This document shows, piece by piece, positions 16,248-24,445 of a stretch of 25,970 bases of DNA. The position numbers and the translations under genes were made by a program. How positions within the stretch are numbered: position 1 is the stretch's first letter; each line of letters opens with the position of its first letter. Source of the stretch: an uncultured Lachnospiraceae bacterium (GTDB lineage: Bacteria > Bacillota > Clostridia > Lachnospirales > Lachnospiraceae); assembly GCA_910578115.1 (NCBI GenBank), contig CAJTPO010000060.1, positions 1 to 25,970 of the forward strand, read 5' to 3'. The notes under the pieces were generated by a model. That model was not told where the DNA came from. It did not search any database and saw only the letters and a list, made by a program, of their open reading frames with translations.

Positions 16248-16625
16248 TCAGGCAGATTGTGTAGCACACTGCTGCTGTATCAGTTTCAGGGCTTCAGGAT
16301 CAGCTCCCTGCTCTCTAAGGAATTGAAGGGTATTGTCTAAGTTTAGGACAATAGATTTCTGCATTGGAGGATGGATGACGGCTTCGTAATCATCCGGATG
16401 GAAATCCATTTCCTCTGAAAGCATGTGGTAAATGCAGGTGAGCATCATCCGCGCAATTTCCGAGAGTATGAACAGTGCAGAGAGTTCGGTAATATCGGTG
16501 ATGGTAGCAATACGTTTTATCTGGGAATCGAAAGGTCTGTTTCTGCGGAAGAGTTCGATTTCATTGACACAGCGGGAGAGGAAATCTATGTGGGATTTCG
16601 CAAGAGTGTGTTTGATGTTTTCCAA
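16248..16625 (-). CDS. Hypothetical protein, possibly 5'-truncated
   Basis: An open frame of 125 codons from a TTG at 16625; the frame stays open for some distance upstream without an ATG or ribosome binding site, so the true start may be lost. The product is soluble and mostly helical (HIDFLSRCVNEIELFRRN, ELSALFILSEIARMMLTCIY), with a PDDYEAVIHPP loop and a Gln-rich end. No family is recognised. Base composition is closer to the flanking chromosomal genes than the AT-rich decayed gene just downstream. It could be a remnant. Confidence 0.45.
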   Translation of the reverse strand: MENIKHTLAKSHIDFLSRCVNEIELFRRNRPFDSQIKRIATITDITELSALFILSEIARMMLTCIYHMLSEEMDFHPDDYEAVIHPPMQKSIVLNLDNTLQFLREQGADPEALKLIQQQCATQSA

Positions 16626-16660
16626 ATTGAAGAGTAAGGCAGGTACATAGCATTTTTTAA

Positions 16661-16702
16661 ATATAGAGCTGACCTAAAGGTTTAATAGGGTTGGCTCTAT
16701 AT
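16661..16702. repeat. Imperfect inverted repeat (hairpin)
   Basis: ATATAGAGC (16661-16669) and GCTCTATAT (16694-16702) are perfect arms, with further partial pairing GACC/GGGTT inside. It lies upstream of the 16248-16625 frame and has no T-run. It could be an old insertion-sequence end or an mRNA structure. Confidence 0.4.
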
Positions 16703-17364
16703 GTCAATATTAGTTTTATTATTGCATACATCAGACAGGAATAACAGTTTTGGAGAGGATGGTTACTTTTCACGGTCAATGTTAATTAGTTAAGAACTTT
16801 GCTACGAAAATATAGATTGCTATTTTAATTAATAAGCTATGATACGGTTTGCGGAAATCCTCACGTGACTTGTACTCTGTTGCAAGGTATCCGGCCAGTG
16901 GAGTCATGGTTTCAGGCATTAAGACCTTCATTCCGATCGGGGTCAAATAAGAGCCGTTGGCACTTGGCAACCTCGACGAAGGCGACTTGGAATGGGATGA
17001 ATGCGTTGCAGTTCGCCAATTAACTGGATCATACTGGTTTTGCAAATCATAAAATATTAAGTGCATTTTGTTTGTTATATTTACATCGTAGAAGTATAAT
17101 CAACAAAAAGCAAGGGAGGAGAAGGTTGAAAAATAGTAAATTAAGCCAAAATTGGCAATAAGACACAAAAAACAGGCTCACATAGTGAACCTATTCTACG
17201 GTATTCCCACCTTTGAAAAGAGGCCACCTGCATATCAATACTTAACGGGTGGGTGCATCAGCCATTGATACCGGGATGCCTAATTATTAGATTAACTATA
17301 ACACAAAATGCTTGGCACGAAAACCCTTTTCATGGCGTTTTGTGCCTTGAGCGGAGCGAAAGGA
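16703..17364. other. Non-coding or degraded stretch
   Basis: No gene is supported here. A 94-codon minus-strand frame (16782-17066) lacks a ribosome binding site and has poor coding character in its first half. A small hairpin AGGCTCAC/GTGAACCT lies near 17173-17191, and a bulged stem GGCAC-AAAAC/GTTTTGTGCC near 17313-17346. The latter runs into the next gene's leader. Confidence 0.4.
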
Positions 17365-17376
17365 ATGGATATAAAC

Positions 17377-17619
17377 ATGAAAAAAAGACTGATATTAGTT
17401 TCTGTTATCCTATTTGTAATTATTGTCGGGACGGTTGCCGTAATGAAGCAGAAGAGAGAGATAAATGAAGCAGGAACAAGTTCGTCTGTAGATGATGAAG
17501 AATATGGAATGATAAGCTATCAGGAATTTTATTATAATGAAGAAGAATTGGAAGATATAGTAGAGGAAGGTGCACAGGAGGCTGTAAGTTCTCAGGTCTA
17601 TCCGGCTACAGAAGAATAA
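17377..17619 (+). CDS. Small membrane-anchored acidic protein
   Basis: An 80-residue product read from the ATG at 17377 (MKKRLILVSVILFVIIVGTV). An in-frame ATG at 17365 adds four residues and has GGAG 8 bases upstream, so either start is possible. A positively charged start and one hydrophobic helix (about residues 4-22) are followed by MKQKRE and a strongly acidic tail (SSVDDEEYG, YNEEELEDIVEEG) ending at 17619. It should be a single-pass membrane protein with the acidic tail outside, or a secreted peptide if cleaved. No family is recognised. No partner gene lies beside it on this strand. Confidence 0.6.
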   Translation: MKKRLILVSVILFVIIVGTVAVMKQKREINEAGTSSSVDDEEYGMISYQEFYYNEEELEDIVEEGAQEAVSSQVYPATEE

Positions 17620-18082
17620 AATTCGTTACTATGGTAGTTGGCAATTACTGATATTCCAACTGTTTATTCCGGACGGAAATATGTCACCAGGCTTGGTCCT
17701 TTCCGGAAAACAGGAGCGGTAGGTTGTCTTCTGTGTCTTTGAGCCTCCTTTTCAATAGAGGCTGTAAAAATCTTGTGTTTATAGGGAAATAGTCTCTTAT
17801 GATAGGAAACAGATATGTAGAAGTTTGCTGTCAAATATTGTTATTTCTTGGCTGTTGAATTTATTTCCTGATAATAGTATTGGGACATCGATTTGAAATT
17901 CTCCATACTGGCTGCAGAAGCACATCACTTGGGCGGCTTTCCGTTTAAATTTCTTGCACATCTTTCTGCAAAGTTGTTATCCGTTTGTACAGGTTATCCC
18001 CTTCTTTGAAGTATTCGCGGGGTGGCTGCTTTCCTTTCCTCAGGCTCAGAATCCTGGAACAACCGGGATCCTGCACACGTTC
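17620..18082. other. Non-coding or degraded stretch next to the IS3 remnant
   Basis: No gene is supported. A hairpin AGCCTC/GAGGCT lies near 17742-17765 and a GTTGG/CCAAC repeat near 17639-17662. The part near 18,000 may be the 3' flank of the IS3-type element, whose terminal repeat I could not place. Confidence 0.35.
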
Positions 18083-18748
18083 TTATGCGCACTGGGCTTC
18101 AAAGGGGGTTTTGTATCCATTATAAGAATGCAGCCGCATATGGTTATAAGTAACACAGGCGAATTTTTCCACTGTCTGATACAGGTCTGGTTCTTCCCGG
18201 AATTCGTATAGGTTGGTGCATTCGTTCTTCAATGTGTTGTAATATCTTTCCATTGAGGCATTGTCGTATGGGTATCCGGCCCTGCTCATGCTTTGAGCCA
18301 CATGGACGGATTCACAAAACTCTATGAAAGCCTTCGATGTATACTGACTCCCCTGATCGCTGTGCAGGATGAGTCCATCTTCTGCCGGCCGCTGTGATCC
18401 CAATGCTTTTTGCAGCGTGCGGATCGCCAGTTCACTGGTGATGTGCCGGTACGTTATGCCGGCCACTACGCTCCGGTCATAGAAGTCCAGGATGGTGCAG
18501 TTGTATCGGACATCCCCATTCTTCAGGAACAGGTATGTGAAATCCGTACACCATTTCTGGTTTGGCTTGTCTGCATGGAAGTCCGGCCCCAGTCTGTTTC
18601 TGAATACTTTATGCGCACTTCCGGGGTTTGTCCCCCCCGGTTTTTTATGACGGACGATGGAATGCAGTTCAAGTTCTGTGTTCATATATTTATGGATTGT
18701 TGTCTGGCTGCAGCTGTACCCTGAGTACCTCTTTTCTTGTGATTTTGA
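18083..18748 (-). pseudogene. IS3-family transposase OrfB, 5'-truncated remnant
   Basis: The frame opens at 18748 after a TAA and ends at 18083. From the internal ATG at 18685 it gives 200 residues. It carries the integrase (rve) core: WCTDFTYLF with D48, ILHSDQGSQYTS with D110, and DNASMERYYNTLKNE with E146. That is a perfect D-D-35-E arrangement as in IS3 transposases. The upstream residues (SGYSCSQTTIHKYM) match the end of the OrfB N-terminal region, but the rest of OrfB and all of OrfA are missing. The catalytic core is intact but the element cannot be complete. It abuts the IS630-type remnant, suggesting insertion or deletion between two elements. Confidence 0.85.
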
Positions 18749-18779
18749 TTATATCTCATTAGCCACTCCCGTTACAACT

Positions 18780-19010
18780 TTAGTATAGCACTTCAAGATT
18801 ATTCATTACCAGAATGATCCTTTCAGCATCCGGATACATGACATTCACAAGGTACTTGATCTCCTCCACCCAGTCAAGAGTCGTCCGGCGCTCATGGACA
18901 CTGGTATGGTTTCTCCTCCATGCACACGACCGGATGCTGCGGTTCATATGGAAGTTCATAGAAATCAAGGACCTCCTCCTTTTCAATTTCGTCAGTTCAT
19001 CATCGGTCAA
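18780..19010 (-). pseudogene. IS630-family transposase fragment
   Basis: Two minus-strand frames together match the middle of an IS630 transposase: EIEKEEVLDFYELPYEPQ and VVCMEEKPYQCP in one frame (about 18990 to a stop at 18892), then RRTTLDWVEEIKYLVNVMYP and DAERIILVMNNL in the other. The family's second catalytic Asp, usually in a VMDNLNTH motif, is Asn here (VMNNL), and the sequence stops matching just after. Frameshift, internal loss and lost catalytic residue all mark it as dead. Confidence 0.7.
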
Positions 19011-19364
19011 GGAAATTATAATATCTTAGGTCTCGCCATGTTGCATCGCCGCCGTTTCTTTTAGTATATGATATGATGAGAAAAATAGCGATGATTATTT
19101 GAATAAATATCAACGGTATAGTACACTGGTGACAGTCAGATACCAGAAAACCCGAAAAACAAGGAAGTCTCAAAAGTAAGAATTAAGACTAATTTAAGGT
19201 TTTTCTAGGAACGCTTTAAGAAATCAGTGCTATTTTATTGATTGAAAGTTATTTTTAATGAAAAGGTACAATATATTTTGAAGAAAATGGAAGTCCGGGT
19301 CCGTTACTGATAATGGAAAACAGTGCGGGACTGACTGCACAAACCCGCAGGTTGAGAAGGAGGC
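19011..19364 (+). promoter_or_regulatory. Leader region of the ABC export operon
   Basis: No gene is seen in this stretch. A weak promoter candidate is TTGAAA (19242-19247) with TACAAT (19267-19272), 19 bases apart. A hairpin TGCGGG/CCCGCA (19324-19349) lies 8 bases before the AAGGAGG site (19357-19363) and could influence translation of the ATPase gene. Confidence 0.3.
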
Positions 19365-20066
19365 ATGGTTATCAGGATGAATGCATTGGTGGAGATCAGG
19401 GATATCTGCAAGACTTATAATCCCGGTGAGAATGAGGTGAAGGCGCTGGATCACGTGAGTCTGACGATCTATGAGAAAGAATTTGTAGCGATCATCGGGC
19501 ATTCCGGGTCCGGGAAGTCTACGCTGATGAATATGCTTGGATGTCTGGATGTGCCGACCAGCGGTGAATATTATCTGCATGGCCATGATGTGGCCAGTAT
19601 GTCGGATGATGAGCTTTCGGATATCAGAAATCAGGAGATCGGCTTTGTCTTCCAGGGATTTAATCTGATCCCCAGCCTGACGGCGTTGGAGAATGTGGAG
19701 CTGCCGCTGATCTACCGGGGTGTGGGCAAAAGAGAGCGAATGGAGCTTTCCGATAAGGCGCTGGAAAAGGTAGGGCTTGGTAACCGTAAAGAACACAAGC
19801 CTTCGGAGATGTCCGGCGGACAGCAGCAGAGGGTGGCGATCGCCAGAGCCATAGCGCAGGCGCCGCCGGTCATACTGGCCGACGAGCCTACCGGCAATCT
19901 GGATTCCAATTCTACCAGAGAGATCATGGATATTCTGAAAAGTTTACATGAAGAAGGACGAACCGTCATTTTGATCACTCATGACAATGATATCGCGGCA
20001 CAGGCGAAACGGGTGGTGAAGATCATGGACGGAAAGATCGTGGAAGATTTTTACCAGGAAATCTAA
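19365..20066 (+). CDS. ABC transporter ATP-binding protein (MacB/LolD type)
   Basis: A 233-residue nucleotide-binding protein. Walker A GHSGSGKST is at residues 45-53, the Q-loop Gln near 97, the signature MSGGQQQRVAIARA at 149-162, Walker B VILADEP with Glu174, and the H-loop His near 206. The ENEVKALDHVSLTIYEKEF opening and LTALENVELPL segment are typical of the MacB/LolD/FtsE-like exporter subfamily. The start is uncertain: AAGGAGG (19357-19363) is 1 base from the ATG at 19365 and 13 from the ATG at 19377. It energises the permease encoded two genes downstream; the membrane-fusion protein lies between, so the three form one operon. Confidence 0.93.
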   Translation: MVIRMNALVEIRDICKTYNPGENEVKALDHVSLTIYEKEFVAIIGHSGSGKSTLMNMLGCLDVPTSGEYYLHGHDVASMSDDELSDIRNQEIGFVFQGFNLIPSLTALENVELPLIYRGVGKRERMELSDKALEKVGLGNRKEHKPSEMSGGQQQRVAIARAIAQAPPVILADEPTGNLDSNSTREIMDILKSLHEEGRTVILITHDNDIAAQAKRVVKIMDGKIVEDFYQEI

Positions 20067-20096
20067 TAAAGGTAGCGCTTCGGCATGGAGGTAAAA

Positions 20097-21707
20097 ATGA
20101 GCAGGGCGGAAAAGAAGATGGCACAAAACAGTATCACTACAAAAGATAAGGAAGAGACAGGGATGGCAGGCATGGATTCACAGGAAACAAAAACAGCGTT
20201 TGGCAGTATGGCAGCCGGATCGGAAAGCGGTATGGAGACCGGAAAAGGCAGGAAGAAAAAGCAGAAGGAACCTAAGATAAAGAAGCCGATGGAGAAGGCC
20301 AGAAAGAAAAAGATCATACGGCGCGGCGTTCTTGGTGGTGTGGCGCTTGTGATCGTGCTTTTCTTCATCAGGAATTCTCTGGCGGCACAGAGTATGGGAT
20401 TGATGGTCAGCACTGTGACGGCTGCCGTGCAGGATGTGGAGCAGAATCTGAGCACCAGCGGTACGGTCAAAAGTGAGGAGACGAAGACGTATTTCGCACC
20501 GGTGGCGGTGGAAGTCGGCACAGTGGATGTGGCGGCCGGAGACAGTGTGAAAAAGGGACAGTCTCTGCTGCAGTTTGATGCGGATGCTCTTGCAGAGGCA
20601 AAGCAGATGGCGCAGTTGAAACTGCAGGCCAATGAAGGGGGCTATAACAGCTCTATCCATAAGAATAACAAGTACATAGCCGATCTGGGTGAGGCTAACG
20701 TGAATCTGGGCGTTCTGGAACAGCAGATCGCGGACAGCGAGAACTATGTGAAAGAACTGGAGCAGAAGATCAATGATAAGAAGGCGGCCATCGCCCATGA
20801 GGGAACGCTTTTGCAGATTTCTCTGTTGGATTGGTCGAATCAGCCTGATTCGGAGGAATATCTGAATCTGCAGAAGCTGATCCAGTACAACAGCTACGAA
20901 CAGCAGAACAACAAAGAAGTGGCGGCATGGCAGAAGGAGATTGATATCTATCAGGAAAAGATTGCGGCCTACAAAGAGTACCGCTCCGAGATGAAGTCCC
21001 AGAAAAGTGCGTCCGAGGGCGGTTCCATGGACAGCGGCAGCAGGAGCCAGCTGGAGGCTAACACCGAGATGGAAAAATTGAACAATCAGGATACGCTCAC
21101 GGCGCTTGCGGAAGTGGAGAACGGTATGCAGTCAGACTTTAACGGCGTTGTCACGGAGGTGGAGATCGTGGAAGGTTCCACACCGCAGGAAGGGCAGAAG
21201 CTGTTGACTGTGGAGAGTACGGAGAAGGTCAAGGTGGAGATCACTGTTTCCAAGTATGATCTGGATAAGATTGCTGTAGGGCAGGAGGCGGAGATCAACA
21301 TTGCAGGAAAAGACTATAAGGGTAAGGTGAGCAAGATCAACCGGATGGCGACCACCAACGCCAGCGGTGCGGCAGTGGTAGGAGCCGAGGTGGAGATTGA
21401 AAATCCGGATCAGTCCATTTTCCTGGGTGTGGAGGCTAAAGTGGAAGTCCATATGGCGACGGCAACAGGTGTTGTGACCGTTCCGGTGGAGGTGGTCAAT
21501 GCAGACAGAGAAGGCGATTTTGTATTTGTGGCTGAGGAAGGCATGGTGAAGAAGAAACGTGTTACCACCGGTATTTCTTCGGATACCGATATCGAGATAC
21601 AGGAAGGATTGACAGCGGGTGAGGCAGTGATCATGACTACCGGACAGGAACTGGAAGAAGGAACGCCGGTGACGGTACTTCCGCAGAATCCGGGAATGGC
21701 GGAATAG
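20097..21707 (+). CDS. HlyD/MacA-type membrane-fusion (periplasmic-adaptor-like) protein
   Basis: The 536-residue protein starts at 20097, where GGAGG (20087-20091) is 5 bases away; an upstream in-frame ATG overlaps that site. Unusually, about 76 residues of hydrophilic, Lys-rich cytoplasmic tail precede the single helix (about 77-93, GVLGGVALVIVLFFI). Then come the first lipoyl/barrel strands (VEQNLSTSGTVKSEETKTYF, VAAGDSVKKGQSLLQFDA), a long coiled-coil hairpin (about 155-320), the returning lipoyl half (DFNGVVTEVEIVEGSTPQEG), a beta-barrel (VKVEITVSKYDLDKIAVGQ) and a membrane-proximal C-terminus. In MacAB-like exporters this protein couples the permease to substrate; in Gram-positives it may span the wall-side space. 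It sits 30 bases after the ATPase gene. Confidence 0.92.
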   Translation: MSRAEKKMAQNSITTKDKEETGMAGMDSQETKTAFGSMAAGSESGMETGKGRKKKQKEPKIKKPMEKARKKKIIRRGVLGGVALVIVLFFIRNSLAAQSMGLMVSTVTAAVQDVEQNLSTSGTVKSEETKTYFAPVAVEVGTVDVAAGDSVKKGQSLLQFDADALAEAKQMAQLKLQANEGGYNSSIHKNNKYIADLGEANVNLGVLEQQIADSENYVKELEQKINDKKAAIAHEGTLLQISLLDWSNQPDSEEYLNLQKLIQYNSYEQQNNKEVAAWQKEIDIYQEKIAAYKEYRSEMKSQKSASEGGSMDSGSRSQLEANTEMEKLNNQDTLTALAEVENGMQSDFNGVVTEVEIVEGSTPQEGQKLLTVESTEKVKVEITVSKYDLDKIAVGQEAEINIAGKDYKGKVSKINRMATTNASGAAVVGAEVEIENPDQSIFLGVEAKVEVHMATATGVVTVPVEVVNADREGDFVFVAEEGMVKKKRVTTGISSDTDIEIQEGLTAGEAVIMTTGQELEEGTPVTVLPQNPGMAE

Positions 21708-21836
21708 GCTGAAATGGCGGGCTGTCGGCGGCCTTCCTGCAGGAACGGGGAAATCTGCAGGAAAGGGTGGCTGTCGGCGGCAGCCGGGAAAGCGTCCGAA
21801 AGGGAAACTGTAACAAGAAAGGTACAGGTTGTAGTA

Positions 21837-23057
21837 ATGGCACAAATATGGGAATATATCAAGATTGCCCTGATGAATATCAGGAGCAACAAAGGCCGCT
21901 CCATTCTCACCATGCTGGGTATTATTATCGGTATCGCTTCCGTTATTCTGATCATCTCCATCGGTAACGGTATGCGCAGCGAGATCAATAACGAACTGGA
22001 AAGCATGGCGGGCGGACAGGTGGCGCTGTATACGAATGATTCCGTGGAAGGCAATGATGTGGTGTTCACGGACGAAGATTTTGAACTGGTTCAGGAAAAA
22101 GTGGAACATGTGAAAGGCGTTACGCCCCAGTATACCATGTGGGCGAATGCGGAAGGCAAAAAAGGCAATTTCGAGGCGATCGTGTATGCCGGTAACGAAG
22201 CGCTGGAATACTGTGCGGCTACGGAACCGATGGCCAGGGGAAGATATTTTACCCAGAGCGATTATCTGTCGGCGCATAAGGTGTGTGTGATCAACGAGAG
22301 CAGCGCCAGAATGCTTTTCGGAACAACGGATGTGGTGGGCATGAGCTTTGATCTGACGATCTATAACGTGACCCAGGAGATGACCATTGTCGGCGTCAGA
22401 GAGGACAGTAAGGCTACGCTGATCTCTGCTTTAAACGGCGGCGGAAACCTGCAGGTTGAAATGCCGATTTCCACATTGGGAGCCGGGTACACATTCTGGG
22501 TGGAAGATTTCAGCCAGTTTTACATAGTGGCCGAGAAAGCGGAGTATTCGGCGCAGGTGGCGGCGGATGCCATCAGACTGATGGAGAGCAGGCATAATGT
22601 GCGCGGTGAGAATAAGATCATGATGCAGAGTTTTGCCGATGTGCAGTCGCAGTTTGACAGCATTTTAGGCATTGTCACGGTATTTATCTCCTTCGTGGCG
22701 GCCATATCGCTGCTGGTAGGCGGTATCGGTGTTATGAATATCATGCTGGTGTCCGTGACGGAGCGTACCAGAGAGATCGGTATCCGCAAAGCGCTGGGGG
22801 CAAGAACCCACTCTATCCTGCTGCAGTTTCTGGCGGAGGCGGGTATCATTACGCTGATCGGCGGCCTGGTGGGGATTGCCATCGGATCGGCGGGAGCCGT
22901 GGGTATCTGCGGTATGCTGGGATTTCCGGCGGAAGTGAAGGCGACGACGGTACTGTTTGCGGCGGTGTTCTCCTCAGCAGTGGGTATTTTCTTCGGTATC
23001 TATCCGGCCAGAAAGGCAGCCAGGTTAAGTCCCATCGAAGCGCTTCGGCATGAATAG
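21837..23057 (+). CDS. ABC transporter permease, MacB/FtsX family
   Basis: A 406-residue protein read from the ATG at 21837 (AQIWEYIKIALMNIRSNKGR), the usual MacB-like opening. The frame is open back to 21714, but those residues are not family-like. A first helix (about 20-42, LTMLGIIIGIASVILII) is followed by a large extracytoplasmic MacB_PCD domain (about 45-275). Three C-terminal helices come next, with the conserved FtsX segment GGIGVMNIMLVSVTERTREI and GIRKALGARTHSILLQFLAEA. The end IYPARKAARLSPIEALRHE is typical. With the ATPase and adaptor it forms a complete tripartite-type exporter, likely for peptides, antibiotics or lipids; the substrate cannot be told. The ribosome binding site is weak (CAGG), so translation may depend on the upstream gene. 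Confidence 0.93.
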   Translation: MAQIWEYIKIALMNIRSNKGRSILTMLGIIIGIASVILIISIGNGMRSEINNELESMAGGQVALYTNDSVEGNDVVFTDEDFELVQEKVEHVKGVTPQYTMWANAEGKKGNFEAIVYAGNEALEYCAATEPMARGRYFTQSDYLSAHKVCVINESSARMLFGTTDVVGMSFDLTIYNVTQEMTIVGVREDSKATLISALNGGGNLQVEMPISTLGAGYTFWVEDFSQFYIVAEKAEYSAQVAADAIRLMESRHNVRGENKIMMQSFADVQSQFDSILGIVTVFISFVAAISLLVGGIGVMNIMLVSVTERTREIGIRKALGARTHSILLQFLAEAGIITLIGGLVGIAIGSAGAVGICGMLGFPAEVKATTVLFAAVFSSAVGIFFGIYPARKAARLSPIEALRHE

Positions 23058-23162
23058 AAGATGACAGCCATGCACTACTGAGGACGGACATAATTGAAAA
23101 AGAGAATAATCCATGAAATGATATTAATGAAAAGGCAGGCGATCTGATGGACACAGAAAGTC

Positions 23163-23400
23163 AGAAGCCCTCCAGCGCAGTGATTTAAAGGTGCTGGAAG
23201 TGATAGCACAGAGAGAGTATAAGAATCCAATGCCGGGCAGGCGATCTATTATGATAGATATTTATGCAAAAGACGGGAAAGATAAGGTTTATGACATTGA
23301 AGTGCAGCGTGCTTCGGCTGGAGCAGATGTCCACAGAGCGAGATTCCATAGCAGCATGATAGATACAAAAATGTTGAAGGCTGGACAGGAATTTAACTAA
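23163..23400 (+). pseudogene. Fragment of an Rpn/YhgA-like PD-(D/E)XK nuclease-family transposase
   Basis: The frame carries the family core LEVIAQREYKNPMPGRRS, then IDIYAKDGKDKVYDIEVQRA and ARFHSSMIDTKMLKAGQEF, ending at a TAA at 23400. The Asp of IDIYA and the ExQ of DIEVQ match the PD-(D/E)XK metal-binding pattern as found in Rpn proteins. Family members are about 300 residues; here both the N-terminal part and everything after GQEF are missing. The region just upstream (ATG at 23146, TGA-interrupted frames) looks like frameshifted N-terminal debris. A long hairpin follows 21 bases downstream. Confidence 0.8.
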
Positions 23401-23421
23401 CCGAGAATAGTATAAAGATGC

Positions 23422-23488
23422 ATAGCAAATTCTACATATAAGGTAAGTAGTCATATAGACTACTTACCTTATATGTAGAATTTGCTAT
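23422..23488. repeat. Perfect inverted repeat, 31-bp arms, 5-base loop
   Basis: Positions 23422-23452 are the exact reverse complement of 23458-23488, with loop ATATA. The arms start ATAGCAAATTCTACATATAA. There is no T-run next to it. It sits between the truncated transposase and the DUF262 gene, at the start of the integrase-bearing segment, and could be a bidirectional terminator, a mobile-element end or a folded single-strand recombination site. Confidence 0.95.
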
Positions 23489-23561
23489 TATTTGGAAATA
23501 TTTAGTTTACAGTGGTGAGTTGACATAATGTTTAGGGCGGATAAGGAAATGGGAGAGACCA

Positions 23562-24445
23562 ATGAGTGTAATTCCTGGCGGTATTAGTGTACAAGAGATA
23601 TGTATAGAAGATATAGGGAAAATCAGATAATAGTTAATCGTAAATATCAGAGAAAATTGGTATGGACGGAGGATGAAAAAAAGAATCTTATTGACAGCAT
23701 TCTAAAGGGATACCCAATCCCATTAATTTTGTTTGCAGAATTTGTTGGTAGTGATGGAAAGGCATGTTATGAAATACTTGATGGATTGCAGCGCTTAAAT
23801 GCAATTGTGGGATTTATTGGAAATGAATTTTCATGGAATGAAAGATATTTTGACATAAATCAGCTCGCAAGAGCTAAACAGGCAGAAAAGGAAGGACTTT
23901 TTGTTGGATATCATGGAGAAAATATTTTAGAGAACGAGAAATGCGCCAATTTTTTAGATTATCAATTAGCAGTTACTTCTTATAAAGCAGATGATGAGAA
24001 ACAAATATTTGAGATCTTTGGACGGATAAATTCTGGGGGAAGGCAACTGAGTAATCAAGAGAGGCGTCAAGCAGGTATTATATGTGATTTTACGAATATT
24101 GTTCGTGTTATTGCAGCAGAAATACGTGGGGATTCTACAAATGAATTGGTGTTATTATTGGATATGCCACAGATAAGTATAGGTAGTTCTCGAATCAACG
24201 AACGATATGGATTGAAAGCAGAAAATACATTTTGGGTAAAACAGGGGATTTTAGCTGTTCAGGATTTGAGAAATAGCGATGACGAAGAAGTTATTGCGGA
24301 TATTGTAATCTCTGTTCTTTTAGGAGAACCATTTGCGAGAAGCAAAGAAAGACTGGATAGAGTATATGATTTGTCATCAGACCTTTATGAGAAAGTCTCA
24401 ATAGCTCTTATGCGTTATTCACCAGAAAAACTTGGCAGTTTATAA
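23562..24445 (+). pseudogene. DUF262 (GmrSD-type N-terminal/ParB-like) protein, 5' part, frameshifted
   Basis: Translation should begin at the ATG at 23562, after GGGAGAG, giving SVIPGGISVQEI. The frame then breaks; the continuation MYRRYRENQIIVNRKYQRKL starts in another frame at 23600. An extra AT in GAGATATGTATAG explains the shift. The 281 residues from 23600 contain the DUF262 hallmarks: YQRKLVWTEDEKKNLIDSIL, GYPIPLILF, the DGLQR nucleotide-site motif (usually DGQQR) and FGRINSGGRQLSNQERRQAG. DUF262 domains occur in GmrSD-type modification-dependent restriction enzymes and other phage-defence proteins. The frame ends SPEKLGSL at 24445, and the next frame appears to continue the same protein. 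A shorter working product from 23600 cannot be excluded. Confidence 0.7.

Noticed and set aside
16782..17066. 94-codon minus-strand frame
   Set aside because: No ribosome binding site, weak protein-like character and no recognisable family; it may be debris of an old element.
21714..21836. Longer permease start giving about 41 extra residues
   Set aside because: The extra residues are Arg/Cys/Gly-rich and unlike any MacB N-terminus; the family sequence starts at 21837.
24424..24434. Programmed frameshift at GAAAAAC in the DUF262 gene
   Set aside because: Joining the frames needs a +1 shift, whereas the A-rich heptamer would favour -1, so an insertion is more likely.
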